A stretch of DNA of 64,000 nt from Acestrorhynchus altus (GCA_034509495.1 CM067507.1:18506602-18570601); one strand, 5' to 3'. Shown: positions 22,111 to 35,399, counted from the stretch's first letter. Numbers and translations are program-made. The notes: generated by a model not told the origin, from the letters alone.

Positions 22111-22114
<4 letters not shown>

Positions 22115-22177
<63 letters not shown>
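22115..22177. repeat. (GT)n microsatellite
   Basis: About 31 GT units. The His/Thr-rich frame on the minus strand is an artefact. Confidence 0.98.
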
Positions 22178-22179
<2 letters not shown>

Positions 22180-22884
22180 AATGTTCCATTGAGATACAGT
22201 ATAAATAAAGCACAGACTACTATGCTGGACTGCTATATATAACTCCACCCATTCACTTCAGTAGTAGCTACATCACAGCACATGAACCACAGGAAGAGCC
22301 TTTTATGGGAAATGACATTCTGGCTTTCAGACCGACATCCACGCTTCTAAATTTGTGACTGAACAGTTGAAATGCAGGAGGTGATGTGCACTGGAGTGTT
22401 CAGAAAGCAATGGTCTTTTTATGCCCTAGTGTACTAAAAGACGACATTCCAGAGTAAAGAAAAGGACATAAAGAAAATGTAGGTGTTAAATAAGTCCTTT
22501 CACGGTGTGTAATTTAGTCCGAGTAAATCGCTACTTTAGAGTGGAGATCAATGAGGAACGATGTCTTTCAGAAAATATTACCATTGTTGCTGTGCTACAC
22601 TACAGAAGTGCTGGGAAAGCTGGTGTGCACTGAAGCATGGTCATGCTGGACCAAAATAGGACGTTCCGCAAACATTTTCCACAAACTTGGAAGCAAAATT
22701 GGGTATATTCCTATAATCAAGCAAGTGAAGGGTTAAGAATTGCCTTCACTGGAAACATGGAACCTAGAACATCCTCTGAAGAACATCCTAAAAGCATTAT
22801 TCCTCCTCCACCAAACTGTACGGTTGAAGCAGTGCAGACAGGCAGGTGATGTTATCCAGGCATTCACCAAACCTAAACTCGGTC

Positions 22885-23121
22885 CAGTGGCAGAGTCCAG
22901 TGGCAGTGTTCAGTGACAGTGTTCAGTGGCAGAGTCCAATAGCAGTGTTCAGTGGCAGTGTCCAATGGCAGTGTTCAGTGACAGTGTCCAGTGGCAGTGT
23001 CCAGGGGCAGAGTCCAATTGCAGTGTCCAATGGCAGTGTTCAGTGACAATGTCCAGTGGCAGTGTTCAGTGACAGTGTCCAGTGGCAGAGTCCAGTGGCA
23101 GTGTTCAGTGACAGTGGCAGC
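22885..23121. repeat. 13-bp minisatellite, about 18 copies
   Basis: Tandem units of CAGTGGCAGTGTC with variants CAGTGACAGTGTT, CAGTGGCAGAGTC and CAATGGCAGTGTT. The unit length is not a multiple of three and unit variants avoid stops, which leaves overlapping open frames on both strands; neither is a real gene. Confidence 0.95.
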
Positions 23122-23474
23122 AAGGGTTCTCAACCTTATAGCCCAACTGCTTCTAACTAGAAAGCATGACGGCCCACAAGAGAACAAAACTCAATTTCTG
23201 TAAAACTGTTTTTGTAAAATCCCAATCTGCCTCCGCACTACTTACGCATTACTCCTGCATTCATATTAAAGCTTTACATATTCATATCATGTTTATCATT
23301 TGAACATGCCTGATCTCTCCGTCTGTACTTATAAGTCATTTTTTCATCTACTCTTTATGATTTAATGTGGCATCACTGGCTCACTATAGACCTACTGAGG
23401 ATGGGCCTGCAGACCAGTGAAGAGTGATTCATGGCCCATTGGTGGTCTCCTAAACACAGGCTGAGAAGCTCTGC
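23117..23474. mobile_element. possible old hAT-like element next to the minisatellite
   Basis: Left 'caagggttctcaaccttata' and the reverse complement of the right end 'cagagcttctcagcctgtg' share a TTCTCA-type terminus. No target duplication seen, so weak. Confidence 0.3.
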
Positions 23475-25664
23475 TTTACACCATTCTATGCTTGGCACTG
23501 TTCTTGGTGAAGAACAGAAACCCATGCTCTGAAGCTGCACACAGTTGTGCTGAGACGAATGCCAGAGGAGGTTCGGAAAGAGCACTGGCGACTTCATTCA
23601 CGATGCGCCTCACTCTCCCACCCTGCTACGTAACTTTACATGGTACATTCATCCCTGTCACCGAAAATCCTTGTATCTCTGGCAACTTTACAGTAGTTCT
23701 CCACATTCAATGGAAAAAGGTTTGATTCAAACTTATTTGGATTCATTTCTGCCAGTCCGTTCATCACGACATTTGGCATAAATACAGCAAATTGAAGATA
23801 CAAGTGTTCTTTGCATGACGGGCTACGATACACACAGTACAAATGGCACATATATTATTAGTCATATTTAATAAGATAAGACAAAGTCCTCACATTGCAT
23901 CATAAAAAACAAGCGTGTACGTGCGTGTTTCTGTGGTGAAGCCTCTGTCTTTGTTTGCGATAATCATTGGCTGTCACAGCGCTGCACATTGGCAAGTCTA
24001 GCCTGATATTAATCTATTACCTGTACTTCCCCACAGCCTACAATTACCTCAGCCTGAGACAGACGGGCCTATCGGAAGAAAGACTGGCATGCTCTGCATT
24101 AACGTTATTCCCACTCCACTGCGCCTCAGGCTACAGCCATGAATGAAAGCATTGAGCGCTCGCGAATATGCACACACACACACACACACACACACACCTT
24201 ACACCTAAGAAGAGAGATGACATACAAGCCAGACGCACATCATGTGTGGATGTAAATTCAGATATGATCTCTAAATTGTGGAGACGGGGGAAACCCTCCC
24301 TGAACAAGGCTTCTATAAGACAAAGGCATGTTCACATCAGCACATGGTAGAAGCAGACTACAATGAAAACTGTGGGACTAATACTCATTCTCATTCTAAC
24401 AATTCAGATAACAGATAACAGTTCATGTTTTCATCAGGGTATTTGAAGACGTACCGTGTTGTAACCCTGAAGAATAGAACGAGCAGTGCTTTACTGCTGA
24501 GGGTCTGCAGAGAAATATGACTGTCAGGACTCAATCCTCATATTTCCTCGGCAAACTCTTCTGGAATAAGAGCTGGGGCAGGTGATTTATTTAGACACAT
24601 TTTTCGCATTATTTCTCGAGATGCTCTTTAGCAACCAATAAATCAAATACTCTGATAATAAAAAAGGGAAAAGGACGATAACATGTGGAGGCCACAGGAT
24701 TGTGAAAAGCCCATCCACTCATCTCATTTGGACTGAAGTCCCTGGAGGAAGGAAGAAAAGTACTTGTGCTTTGAATAAAAAAAAAAAAAAGGTTGGATTA
24801 AGCTACAGAAAGCCACTTTAATAACTGAATGCGAGGAGGTTCGGTCACTCTTGAGGGACGTTCTGCAAGGATGAGATCATCTTTCATCAAGTGGCATCAA
24901 GTCATGAATGACTGCTGTGTCATATGGAATACCCTCATTACTGATCTCCCGCCAGTCTTTACGTTCGTTTTGTGTCATCGGGGCTGAGACTGGCTTCCAG
25001 CTCATGGGGAAATAATATGGTTCTCTCACCTGTTCTTTACTGTGAAAGTGAGGTACATTTCCTGAGTTGACCCTTTCAAATCAGCTGACTCAACTCAAAC
25101 AGGCTCAGGTAACGCACTGCTGCTCCTCTTTCTCCAACGAAACTCACGTGATGCTCGTCAAGGCCATGCATACACCAGGTGATCACCACTAAAGTGCATC
25201 GTTTGGATTAGATTACGTGCACGTAGTCTCTAACCATTATCGGAACGAATCCAATCATGTCCTTCGATCAGGAGAACGTCATAAACCCACAGCGTCTGGG
25301 AGGATTGTTCCTTTAGCAGTTAAGCACTGGTTTCTACAATGTTCCTCACAGACGCATTTCACGATCGTTTATCCAATGTAAAGCAAACCACCACACAACG
25401 ATGCTATAGTGGTGGGATTGTTACTAATACCAATCATTCCTTATTGGTGTATACCAAAACATCAGTCAGACTGCAGTGCCCACCCTCCCCCCACCCAGCT
25501 CCAAACACAAAAGCAGCTCTTGTGTAACTCTCAGGTGTACAAAAGCCAGGTGGAATTGATAAATACCACAAGCCCGGAACTACAGACACAGACATGACTG
25601 ACATGCCTGAGACGTCTGGTAGTGCACACACTCATACACCTGATCTGAGTACTGTAAAAAAAAA

Positions 25665-25670
<6 letters not shown>
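23475..25670. other. unique intronic block
   Basis: Contains a short CA run (24171-24197) and poly-A (24778-24791) but otherwise no repeat or gene signature. The parts at 23930-24080 and 24830-25330 are GC-balanced with scattered CpG and are weak candidates for conserved noncoding DNA. Confidence 0.4.
24171..24197. repeat. (CA)n microsatellite
   Basis: About 13 CA units. Confidence 0.95.

Positions 25671-25701
<31 letters not shown>
25671..25701. repeat. (GA)n microsatellite
   Basis: About 15 GA units flanked by A-rich sequence. Confidence 0.96.
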
Positions 25702-25706
<5 letters not shown>

Positions 25707-28019
25707 AAGAAAGAAAGCCCTTCAGTGTCTTATCGGACTCAACCGGCCTCATTTTACACAGCAGGCCAGGGCCTGGCCTCTTCTACGTGACGGCAGGATG
25801 GAGAGAAGGAGCGAATGAGAGAGCAAAAGAGGGACTGATCAAAGAGCTCGCCCAGGAAACCTCTTTCAGCCAATTTGTGCAGCTGTCAGGGTCCCGGCGA
25901 TAGCACATCGGCGTGTGTAATATGTCAGGAGGCGTGATGGGGGAAGCCTTTGAAACGTCAAAAGCGCTCACTGCTCCCCCCTGCACACAGGCCAGGATTA
26001 GTGACAGAGGGGGAGAGCAGTGCTACTGTTACCACGGGTTGACACAAGGCTCTTACTCACACTCATGCACACAGGTCCATACGATACAGTGTAAAGTACA
26101 GAAAAAGAGCCCAGTCACTGTTAGACAACAACACTGTATCTGCAAACTTAACAGTCAATGAAAAAATGACTTTCCAAGTCATTTTGGAGCATTTCTTTTG
26201 GACCATCTTCAAATTCTGACACAATACAAAGCACAATTGCCAGATTGTCTAAAAAGGAAAAAGGGTCAAATAAGAGATATGTTTTTTTTCATAACACTGA
26301 CAAAAATGGCATGTTTTTAATAAAGTGGTGATGCTTCCTGTTCCATGTATTGATTAAAAAGTGTAAAGTGTAAAGAACTTCAGTGCATAACCATGCATAC
26401 TTAACTGTGCAGCACAAAGCTGAATTTCCACCTTAAAATAGTGCCACAGTTCATGCTGGAGTCTGAAATTTCTGCATCAATTAAGGTGAAGAAACTGGCA
26501 AATGAGAAGGTGACTTTAGCTTGGTGAGCTCAGCCGTGTTTTCTTACAGTGTCATAAATCATAAATCATATAATAAACCTAGATTATGTGATGAGATGGT
26601 TCAGTTACTAGAAGCACGGCTGACAAAGCAGAACCTTTAAGCTCTATTTTGTTTCGTGAATAACGTTAATGAGGAAAAGACAGCAGATAAACACCCGATT
26701 TTTGGAGCCAATGGATGAAACAAAAAAGCAACTCAGCAAACTTTCTGTAAAATTTTATATTGTATATATGTCCATCATATGTGAATTATAGTCTTCCGTA
26801 AATTAACATTAGCAAATGAAATTATACCTCCTTAAACTTAAAGAGAAAAAAAACCCTCGGATCTCCATTTTTTTCTTCTCCGGTTTTTCACTTTATGAAT
26901 CGATCAGTTGTTCCTGACGCTGGGTCCAAATTTCATGATGAACAGACCACTGGAAGTGAACCAGAATGACTTGGATTAAAGAAGGTTCTTTGTCCTGTAA
27001 AGTTGCTGTTTTCGAGAAATGTTGGTTCAACAGTAACAATGTCTCCTGCTGTGTGGTGTGCAAGTAGCTAGAGAGCAGAGACTGTGAGACTCAAACATGC
27101 TGACCCAGAGCAAAAGAATGACCTCATCAACCCTAGACTGGAAATCTATTGAGAGTCGAAAACCTCAGAGACTAGCTAGAAGCTTCATCTCGTCTCTGAG
27201 AGAATCATTTGTGAACCAAAATAAGTGAAAAAGCAGTTCCTGAACAAGAGAGACGCATCGGTTCTTACACACCTCTATTCCAGTTTGAGTGCAGGGAGAT
27301 GTTTCCACTGCTCCATAGTTCAGTGTCAGAAGATGAATTCTGGGGGGGGGAGTAGTCCACTGTTCTGAGAACAGCCTTAGCTTCAGCAATGTTCAGATTT
27401 TTTGCCTGTGTTAACTTCTCAGTCTGATTCCGTTCTGACCCACATTGTTCTGTTGTCGTCACATTGGAGGAATGGTCAAAAAGACCTGTGGAAAGTCCTG
27501 TTTTTCTGTCACTTCCTTTTTTACTTTCTGCCTGATCTCAAATAAAATACTGATAAAGGATGAACCCGATTTTCCCAGACATTAACACTGTGTAATGGAA
27601 GTGGATTTTCCACAGAGAGGCCAGTCCAGATATAAAACTTTACCTGTAATGACGTGAGACCTTGGTATTGTACTGCACATGAACTGCAGATGAGGGGATG
27701 AATGTGTGCACTAGAACGTGATCCGTTGTTCTTCCAGGTCATGTTGAAAGAGGTAAGAGTGTTACAGCCTGTTTATAACTGGCATTAACAAGCAATTTTG
27801 GTGATCAGATCATATTAAGATTTCACCCGACTGCATGAAAATCCAGGAGGCACCATGACTTCAGCTCACATTCAGAGGAGATCAGACACAGATCTATTTC
27901 GCAACAGAACCTGGTCACACTTACTGTCTGGGTACAAAATGTCATTATGATGACAGCGTTCAGGACTCTTAAAAAGAAAGAACTTTTTCAGATTCGCGTC
28001 CCTTACTTCTTAACTCCCA
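25702..28019. other. unique intronic block, no feature seen
   Basis: More than 2 kb without recognisable transposon, exon or RNA features. Confidence 0.5.
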
Positions 28020-28632
28020 TGCTGTATAAATCACCCTGTCTTTCCTCCTCTTGGACCGCCGTTCTCTTTCGTTCTCTCAGCTGGGCTACTATAACGATAA
28101 ACACTTTGCTCCTCTCCTCTCCTCCACCCTCTCGTCCACCGAGGATAAATCTGCCCCTCCCTCTCTCCCTCCCCCTGTCCGCAGCTCCAGCCAGCCCGCT
28201 CCGCTGCCCTGTGTCTGTCTCTATTTAAGAGTGAGTGATGTGTGCACGCATTATCTCCTCTTCGCACACTCAGATAGCCCCTCATTTCCCTAAAGAGTCC
28301 TCCAGTCACCAAACAATTAGTACTTCCTGGAGAGCACTCCAAAATGGGTTTTGAATGGCTGCTTCTCTTTCAATACCTCCGTCCCTCTGCCTGCTGCACT
28401 TTATCTTTTTTTTTTTTCCTCCTCTGCTGTTTCTTTCCAGACAGAGAGAGATACGGAGTGAAGGAGAGAACAGAAAAAAAAAGAGAGAATGCGATGGAAA
28501 AAGAAGGACAGTGAAACAGAGGACAGAGCACGACAGAGACACGGGCCCGAAAAGAGAGAGAGAGGAGTGCGAGAGAAAGTGGAAAAAGATGGAAAGAGAG
28601 AGATGATAAAGAAGTGAAAGAGTGAGAGCACA

Positions 28633-28681
<49 letters not shown>

Positions 28682-28690
28682 ACAGAAAGC
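28020..28690. repeat. strand-asymmetric pyrimidine block followed by purine block, with (GA)n
   Basis: 28020-28435 is mostly C/T on the plus strand. At about 28436 it switches to mostly G/A up to 28690, ending in a (GA)19 run at 28638-28676. The two halves are complementary in composition, so a single strand could fold on itself. Confidence 0.75.
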
Positions 28691-31358
28691 CATGGACAGA
28701 GAAACTGGGAGAAATGTGATTCGGCTCAGAGGGCAAAACAGATTCTCATCACATCATGACTTTGAAACAGCACAGCTTTAAACAAACTTCTACTCCCTCC
28801 TTCTGAGAAGATCTGCATCTAATCTTCACTTGTAGCATTTATATCTTAAAACCATTGTGACACTTGTAATATAGAAAATAGTGTCTCCAATGTCTCCACT
28901 GCCACTAAGTCAGTTTGGTGAGGAATGCAGGAAAATGCTCAGCAGAACTGCGTAAGGATGTGTCTTTAATACCAAGTCCTACTGGTATAAATGTCTTTAA
29001 TATTAAGGCTCTTTAATACTTCATTTACATACACACCTCTATGTGTCACTTACGCTGGCGTTAATAGATCAGAGTCAAAAGTATCTCACAGCAACAAACA
29101 TCCTACGCTGAACAGCGCATCTTCAAAACGTTCATTCCATCATCCTCTCTTCTCACCGTTTCTACAGGCACGGCTTCGTTCCATCCATAACAGCAAGCTT
29201 GCAGACTGAACGAATGCAGAATGCTTAGTGGGCATCTTACGTTGAGTATGAATGAGCCGTTACACTAGCACATTAGTTCGCATGCTGTTTATCACTTTGA
29301 GAAGCTGCTGCTGTATCTCTCAGCTTGTCCAGAAATGCACGTGTAATGCATGTTCTACTGGTGGCTCACATTGTGAACCTTAACGTGAATTCTTGCATAA
29401 TGATGCACACAGGTCTACCAGCAGGGGCAAAATCCCAGTCTACAGGAAATTCTCACCAGAACTGTTGCCAAAAGACAAAACTAATGGACAGGGACTGCCA
29501 GTGTTCCACGGCATTTCCTGTTGGATGGGTTTTTTGCTGCTGCTGGTACACACTTATGATCGTACACTTCCAAACATCTTCAAAATTCGACTACTTCCTT
29601 CACACTCTGCCTTTGGCATGCCTGAATGCAATCACTCCTTTTTGCCAATCATTAACATCTGCAACCCATTTTCAACAGATTGTACAACACAATTACTGTG
29701 CTGTACCACCTTAATTTATGGATCCCGCTGTACACCTTGCAGGTATTTATCATCCTCACGCAGCACCATTTGCTGGAGCCTCAGGTTACTACCACCTTAA
29801 ATACACAAGGTGATAATATTTTGTAAAAGTAATGTGCCTCGTGGGGTAAGCAGTAAAGACTTAACACCACTAACCAGATTCCACTCTCTAGAGTACATCA
29901 CTTAGCCCAGTGCAGCAGGAGCGGGAAACAGCAGAATGGGCAAACGCTGGTAAAGACACTGTAAGCTACACAGCACAGTTCTGCATGGGAATTCAGACTC
30001 TAACAGCTGGTGCTCTATATGCTTCAATTTGGTTGATTCCAAAATAACTTTCTAAAAAAAAAAAGTACAGTTCATCCTGAGAGACAATGCAGGAACATTA
30101 CAGACCTCTAAGATGAATCACTCCCAAATGGAAAGGTGAATGTAGCATCTAGAGCTGCCCCCAATCAGCTCTACACGCGGCTGATCATGCTGATGCTGAA
30201 GTCCATCTGTAGTGTTAACAGTAAAGTAGAAGGTGAATCGTTGCAGCCCTACAACAAGAAGAACTCTTTGTCCTCTTATAGACGTCAAAGATATGACAAA
30301 TCATACTCGAGAGGTGGGGTCACACTTACGTCTAGGGTCCTACGATTTCCACGGTGACACATTTTTGATGATGCATACTGATGGCAAAACAAAGAAATCT
30401 GAGGGGGAAAAAATGAAATGGAACTTTGGATTTCAAAGGGCTCTATGTCCCATTAATTCCTTTCAGTTTTCTTTAAATATTCTAAACATACTGAGCAAAA
30501 AACATCTTTGCAAGTACGTTCCGATTCCCTGATACGTTCTGATGTTGCATATTAGCCATGTTTTTCTCTAGCCCTTATATAAGGTCATCACTGATAATGT
30601 CCAGGAACTGCACAAAAACAAGCACAAACACACCCCCTCTCCAGAGCTCAGTGGTGGACGGAGCCTGCTGCAGAACACTGGAAACAGTTGGGACGGAGGC
30701 AGCTCTGCTCTTCACTATTCCAATATACCCCACGGGCTTCCTGGGGCAGGGGAAAGAATGCTGGCTATTTTGGGATCAGGGCTGAGATCCCTGCCTTCCG
30801 GACAACAGTAGCCTGAAGGCCTGAGGAAATCCCAAAGACCAGACTGTGCGGAACACACATCAGTGTATGCATTCAGTCCACTCTCACACACAACACCGCC
30901 TGACCCAAAGATCCATTACTGCACACATGAGCCCATTAGACCCTGGCTAATGGCTGCACAGCGTCTGAAGCGGAGCTACTGCGAGTGGCCATTAAGGCCT
31001 ATAGTCAATAATCTCCTGCATTACAGTCCACATCTTTGAACAGATCTTGAAAACATTAGGCGTCAGTGTGTGGGTACAGCAGAACACCACGGCAAACAGG
31101 ACTTCACCCAGCTGCAAAGCAAGAGAGGAAAGTTCTATAAGAGGAAAAATTCATAACTCCACGTAAACTATAGTTAAAAACTTCTCATTAGTCTCTCGTG
31201 AAGATAAATAGGAATGAAGGTCTGCACAGCTTAACCAACTTCAGCAGCTGCACTTAAGAAATGGATTTGTGTGACAAAGCTTGGATAGAAATACAACATT
31301 ACAACACATAATATTGCATTATTGAACATGACTAAATAAAGTACCCTTAAAACCTATT
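28691..31358. other. unique intronic block, no gene seen
   Basis: Several open frames of 70-135 codons (for example 29325-29714 and 29393-29800, plus strand) overlap in different frames with no domain or splice evidence. No transposon recognised. Confidence 0.45.
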
Positions 31359-31396
31359 ATTATTATTATTATTGTTATTATTATTATTATTATTAT
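31359..31396. repeat. (ATT)n microsatellite
   Basis: About 12 ATT units with one interruption. Confidence 0.96.
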
Positions 31397-31424
31397 ACTA
31401 ATCAGTGCCAAGACAAATGGTTTG

Positions 31425-31600
31425 TTGTTTGAGTCACACACCCAGAAAGCCTGGAGTCGTGGAGTTGGGTGCAATTTTATAAGATGCCAGATCACCGTTG
31501 GTCTTCATTTACAGTCACTTCACAACCCGACGTTATGTTACGAGGTTCTGCAACCAGTGGCCTCAAATAACATGCCTTGGCCAGTCGCATTGGCAGGTGG
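31425..31600 (+). mobile_element. Tc1-like relic, group B copy 3 (partial)
   Basis: 'agcctggagtcgtggagttg', 'agatgccagatcaccgttgg' and 'gttctgcaaccagtggcctc' match the first third of 52760-53225 in the same orientation. This is the middle of a transposase, including a degraded form of the W/G motif that follows the first catalytic Asp. Confidence 0.66.
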
Positions 31601-32461
31601 TAGTAATACTGCCTGAAATACAATAAAATAAACAAGCAAGCCCACAATGAAGACCATCCCTCCTTTGAAGAAAAATAAAAATCACTTCTACTTTGAAACC
31701 AAGCTCATGCGAGAAAACCTCCAGGTGGTGAACCCTGACTAACAGACCTACGACTTGGGAATTTGACGGTTCGGGCCATAACTGTCAAATTCTGTCAAAT
31801 AAATGAGGAAAAAAAACTCTCTGTCTCTATGATAATGCCAATTTCTGCCGACCCCCTGCAATATCCTACTAGTAGCAGGTTAGCAATAAGCCATCAGCAA
31901 TGCACTGGAAAATCTGTGGCTCAGTCAAGTCTAAAGACGGACCTCGGAATCTTGTAAAAGCACCGTTCCATGTTTGATTTGCAGCTCATAACATCCCATC
32001 AAAATATATGAAGACTCCAGCTTGTAGTGTCCGTCCATCAGTGAGTGAAGTATATACGACTTCCATCAAAGTGATGTTTCCTCTTGTGATATGAGTCCCA
32101 CTCACTGGACTGGCTGATCTGACCACTGCTTCCTTATTACTTACGTTTTAATACATAGAAACGCGTTTCTATCCATGAAGTCCTAACCAATGGGAGAGTT
32201 TTTTTGGCTGTATCTACCTACCACAGCAATCAAAAATCCTGATGGTAAATTTGCCATTTTGGCAGGTACTGTACCCCGTTACTGCCAATCGAACATTTAT
32301 AATGTAATAAAACAGTAACAGTACTGTATTACTTGCAGAGTTTCAACACCAGCATCATTCTGGCCCAATACAAATGAACCAGAATCACATTCGCATTGTC
32401 TAATTCCCAGAAAACAGCGTGTCTTCCCAGAAGGTCGAAAAGGCGCTACTGAAGAACATAA
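31601..32461. other. unique intronic sequence, no feature seen
   Basis: Nothing recognised. Confidence 0.5.
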
Positions 32462-32925
32462 TCCTTGTAAACATACACTATGTGGACGGTATTGGGACAC
32501 ATGATCATTCATCATTTCCTCTAAAATCCAGGGTATTACGTTTATTTTGAGAGTTTATCTTACTTTTCTTTTGGTGTAACTGTCTCTGTTGTGCAGGGAA
32601 GGCTTTCTACTAGATTTAGGAGGATTGCTGTAAGGATTTGAATGCATTCAGTGACATGAACATGAACTCATGCATGGAGAATTGGATGGAGCATCATCAT
32701 TGTAGAGAACACATTTCTGCGGCTCTACAGAGCTGTATACCCCTCTGTGCCACACCTGGCATTAGGTTTGTTCATCTATTCCTGAGAGTTCTATTCTTGT
32801 GGCAGTACTTCTCTAAAAGCTTGTGTGTATCTTCACATTTATGTCAGCAATGGGTGCAACTTAAACCGACTAAATGTACTGATTACAAAAGGGTGTCCAC
32901 AAACATTTGGACACTGAGTGTATAT
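32462..32925 (+). mobile_element. Miniature element family C, both ends present
   Basis: Left terminus 'atacactatgtggacggtat' and the reverse complement of the right terminus 'atacactcagtgtccaaatg' form the TIR. The interior has 'ggaaggctttctactagatt', 'gcattcagtgacatgaacat' and 'aatgggtgcaacttaaaccg'. About 464 bp, noncoding. It is the reference copy for this family in the window. Confidence 0.82.
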
Positions 32926-33256
32926 TGGCTCACGGTCTCTACATGCTAATAAAAACTAAAACAAATCTATAGCATGATTATAGGTCCTCCTTGGTAAACT
33001 GAATTATGAATTTTGTGAAACGTTACAGCTCTAGTTTCCACACTGTAAGCCAAGCTGACTGGGTTCTAATTTCTTTTCTACAAGAGTGCATAAATTAGGC
33101 ATTACCAATTAGGCCTGGGCGGGTGAGTATTATCACAGCGTGGGCAGACTTTTGAGTCAGAAAAAAAGAAAGAAGAAAGCCGGCTGTATGAGAGGTCGCC
33201 TCCCACCCAAGCCTTTTACTTTCTGACCTTTGGAAGGAGTTACGCAGTGCAGTAGA
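32926..33256. other. unique intronic sequence, no feature seen
   Basis: Nothing recognised. Confidence 0.45.
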
Positions 33257-33322
33257 CCACACACACACACACACACCGACACACACACTCCTCTACACTG
33301 AGTTGAGGTCTGCACTCCTCTG

Positions 33323-33359
<37 letters not shown>
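33257..33359. repeat. (CA)n and (CT)n microsatellites
   Basis: CA run at 33257-33289 and a pure (CT)16 run at 33327-33359. Confidence 0.96.
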
Positions 33360-33365
<6 letters not shown>

Positions 33366-33550
33366 AGTAGGAATGCAGGGACAAACTGACTGCCTTTAAT
33401 GTAGGTGGAGCAAGCAGCTCCAGAGACTCAAACCACACTCCAGCTCGTTAGCGTCAGACCCACGCTCCTTTAATGTCATAAACAAGTTACACAAACATTC
33501 GTCCAGACAGGACTAACAACATCCTCCACTCTGGCCTCTTCTCACGGCAC

Positions 33551-33602
<52 letters not shown>

Positions 33603-33635
33603 GAGAGAGAGGGAGGGAGAGAGAGAGAGGAGAGA
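33551..33635. repeat. (GA)n microsatellite
   Basis: GA/GGGA runs about 190 bp to the right of the complementary CT run. Confidence 0.96.
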
Positions 33636-33889
33636 CAGAGATGGTCTAGCATAGATTCACACTCAGTCTGCTATGAAACTCATCCCACCTACACAATAAA
33701 TGACAATCTGTACCTTATTCTCACTGACTCATTCACATCTGCGATTTCACATTGGCTATGCAAAAACATTATTCACCCGAAATGCTTGTCTCCCCTGAAG
33801 TATTCCCTAAGCATGAATAATCAAAGGCCCTGTGTTATTAGGAATATACATACATACGTATAAATCTGACTTGAGCATATTCAACATGT

Positions 33890-35300
33890 AAGCCCACCTC
33901 CTTTGTTGCTGAGGTCACAGTTTAAGTCGCCGGGAACGTATAGGAAGTGTGAGCATTTAAGCTCTTTTAAAGCAGTAATAGGAATTCTATAAGGAATTTC
34001 CCACAAAGTTGGTGAGGAATGAAAGCCCTCAAGAGCAGAGGTTCATTTCTGTGATAGCAGGAATCTTACAATATTTCTATATGTGGAAATCTCTTCTTCT
34101 ACAACACCACCTCCCCTCACCACCACCACCCCCTTCAGGGGCAAGCACCTCATATTCAAATGTGAGGAAACAATCAGTGTCTTGCTCATTTACATATGAA
34201 CAGGAGACGGAAAGCAAATCCGTGGCAGTCCATTTTAATCCGAGAATGACTTCTTCCTGTATTGTTATGAGAAACAGTCCGATAGCGCTCGCCTTTCTCT
34301 CGTTCCCTGTCTCTCCCTCTGTACTCTCTGCTCCCAATCTTCCGGCTGAAATTAACATCAGAATATGAAGCTTCCTCCGACCGCGGCATCAGCCAAGTCC
34401 TAACGGGCACCAGGCCTCCGCAGACCACTGTTGCCCCGGCAACAAAGAGAAGGACAAGGAAGGGCCTTATCAATCAATTAGAAATGTCTCTGTATCTGCT
34501 CGGGACAATGAGCTACAGGGTTATGACTCCTCCTTAGTTTATCAAATTCATTACAGCCATGCCCGGAGAGCTATCACTTTTACTTTGGAGACCGTTTCTG
34601 GAGCTATAATTCCTCGCACCAAGACGTTACGTGTGTACCTGATTACATTATCCTTCACTAAAATGCAGAGTTTACATTGCATACTAATGAACGCAAAAAT
34701 CAAAAGATCACCGAGGATACAGCTGAGACAGAAAGGCTCTCCAAGTTCCCGTAAGAACATTATTCTGTATGGAGATCTCTGAGAATCGACAAGAGACAGA
34801 TAAGCAGGCTTAACTTACTTTCCTTTCTTTTTCAAGCGGGTCTGCGATTCGTTGCTTTAAGGAGAGTTTACTTCCTGACTCCATTAAAATTCCTCCTTCG
34901 GGCCTGCTTTTACAGCCAGCTTTCCAAGAATTGAAGTGCAGTCCCAGTCCCGGGAATGTTTCAATGCTTTCTGTTCAGGCAGATTTAGAATCAAGTTAAT
35001 TGCCATCAGATGGCCATGACATCTTGGTGGATCTGGGGGTTGGCCTCATGTTAAAGGTACTCTAGAATGGAAAGCTGTGTACATTTTCTTTGGCATAGTT
35101 GAATAATGAGAGCACACGGAAGTGGCTTTTGGTGAACCTCAACAGTTTGTGTTCTCTTTCACAAGCAAATCCCACAAATGGACCAATTCCCGAAACCCTG
35201 AATAGTTAACGATGCTAGGTACATTTATTTCCACCCTCAACATTTTCAGTCGACAGCCCAAAAGTGAAGGTAGGATCAGCAGCTACGTCTGGATATGAGC
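33890..35300. other. repeat-free balanced block, candidate conserved intronic DNA
   Basis: About 1.4 kb without recognisable transposon or microsatellite; the segment 34190-34990 is the most striking: GC-balanced, with homeobox-type AT cores ('ttatcaatcaattagaaatg', 'catcagatggccatgacatc'). No splice-flanked reading frame. The conserved-element call is an inference from composition only. Confidence 0.4.
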
Positions 35301-35399
35301 AGTCAAGGAAGGCTGAAGTGAAGCTATTCATGCAGGAAAGCACTGCAGAGAGGTAGTGACAGGGCAGGGAAGCTGGACCACCAGGGTTCTAGTCGCGTG

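Noticed and set aside
22846..23187. Tandem-repeat 'proteins' on both strands over the minisatellite; possible CRISPR-like array
   Set aside because: 13-bp units have no spacers and no unique intervening sequence, so this is a minisatellite; the frames are by-products.
28130..28230. Exon with strong acceptor-like 'ccctgtccgcag' on the plus strand
   Set aside because: Explained by the long pyrimidine block; antisense to the host gene and no donor or domain follows.
31359..31396. Poly-A-like retroelement tail
   Set aside because: It is an ATT microsatellite upstream of a Tc1-like fragment in the same orientation; no retroelement body adjoins it.
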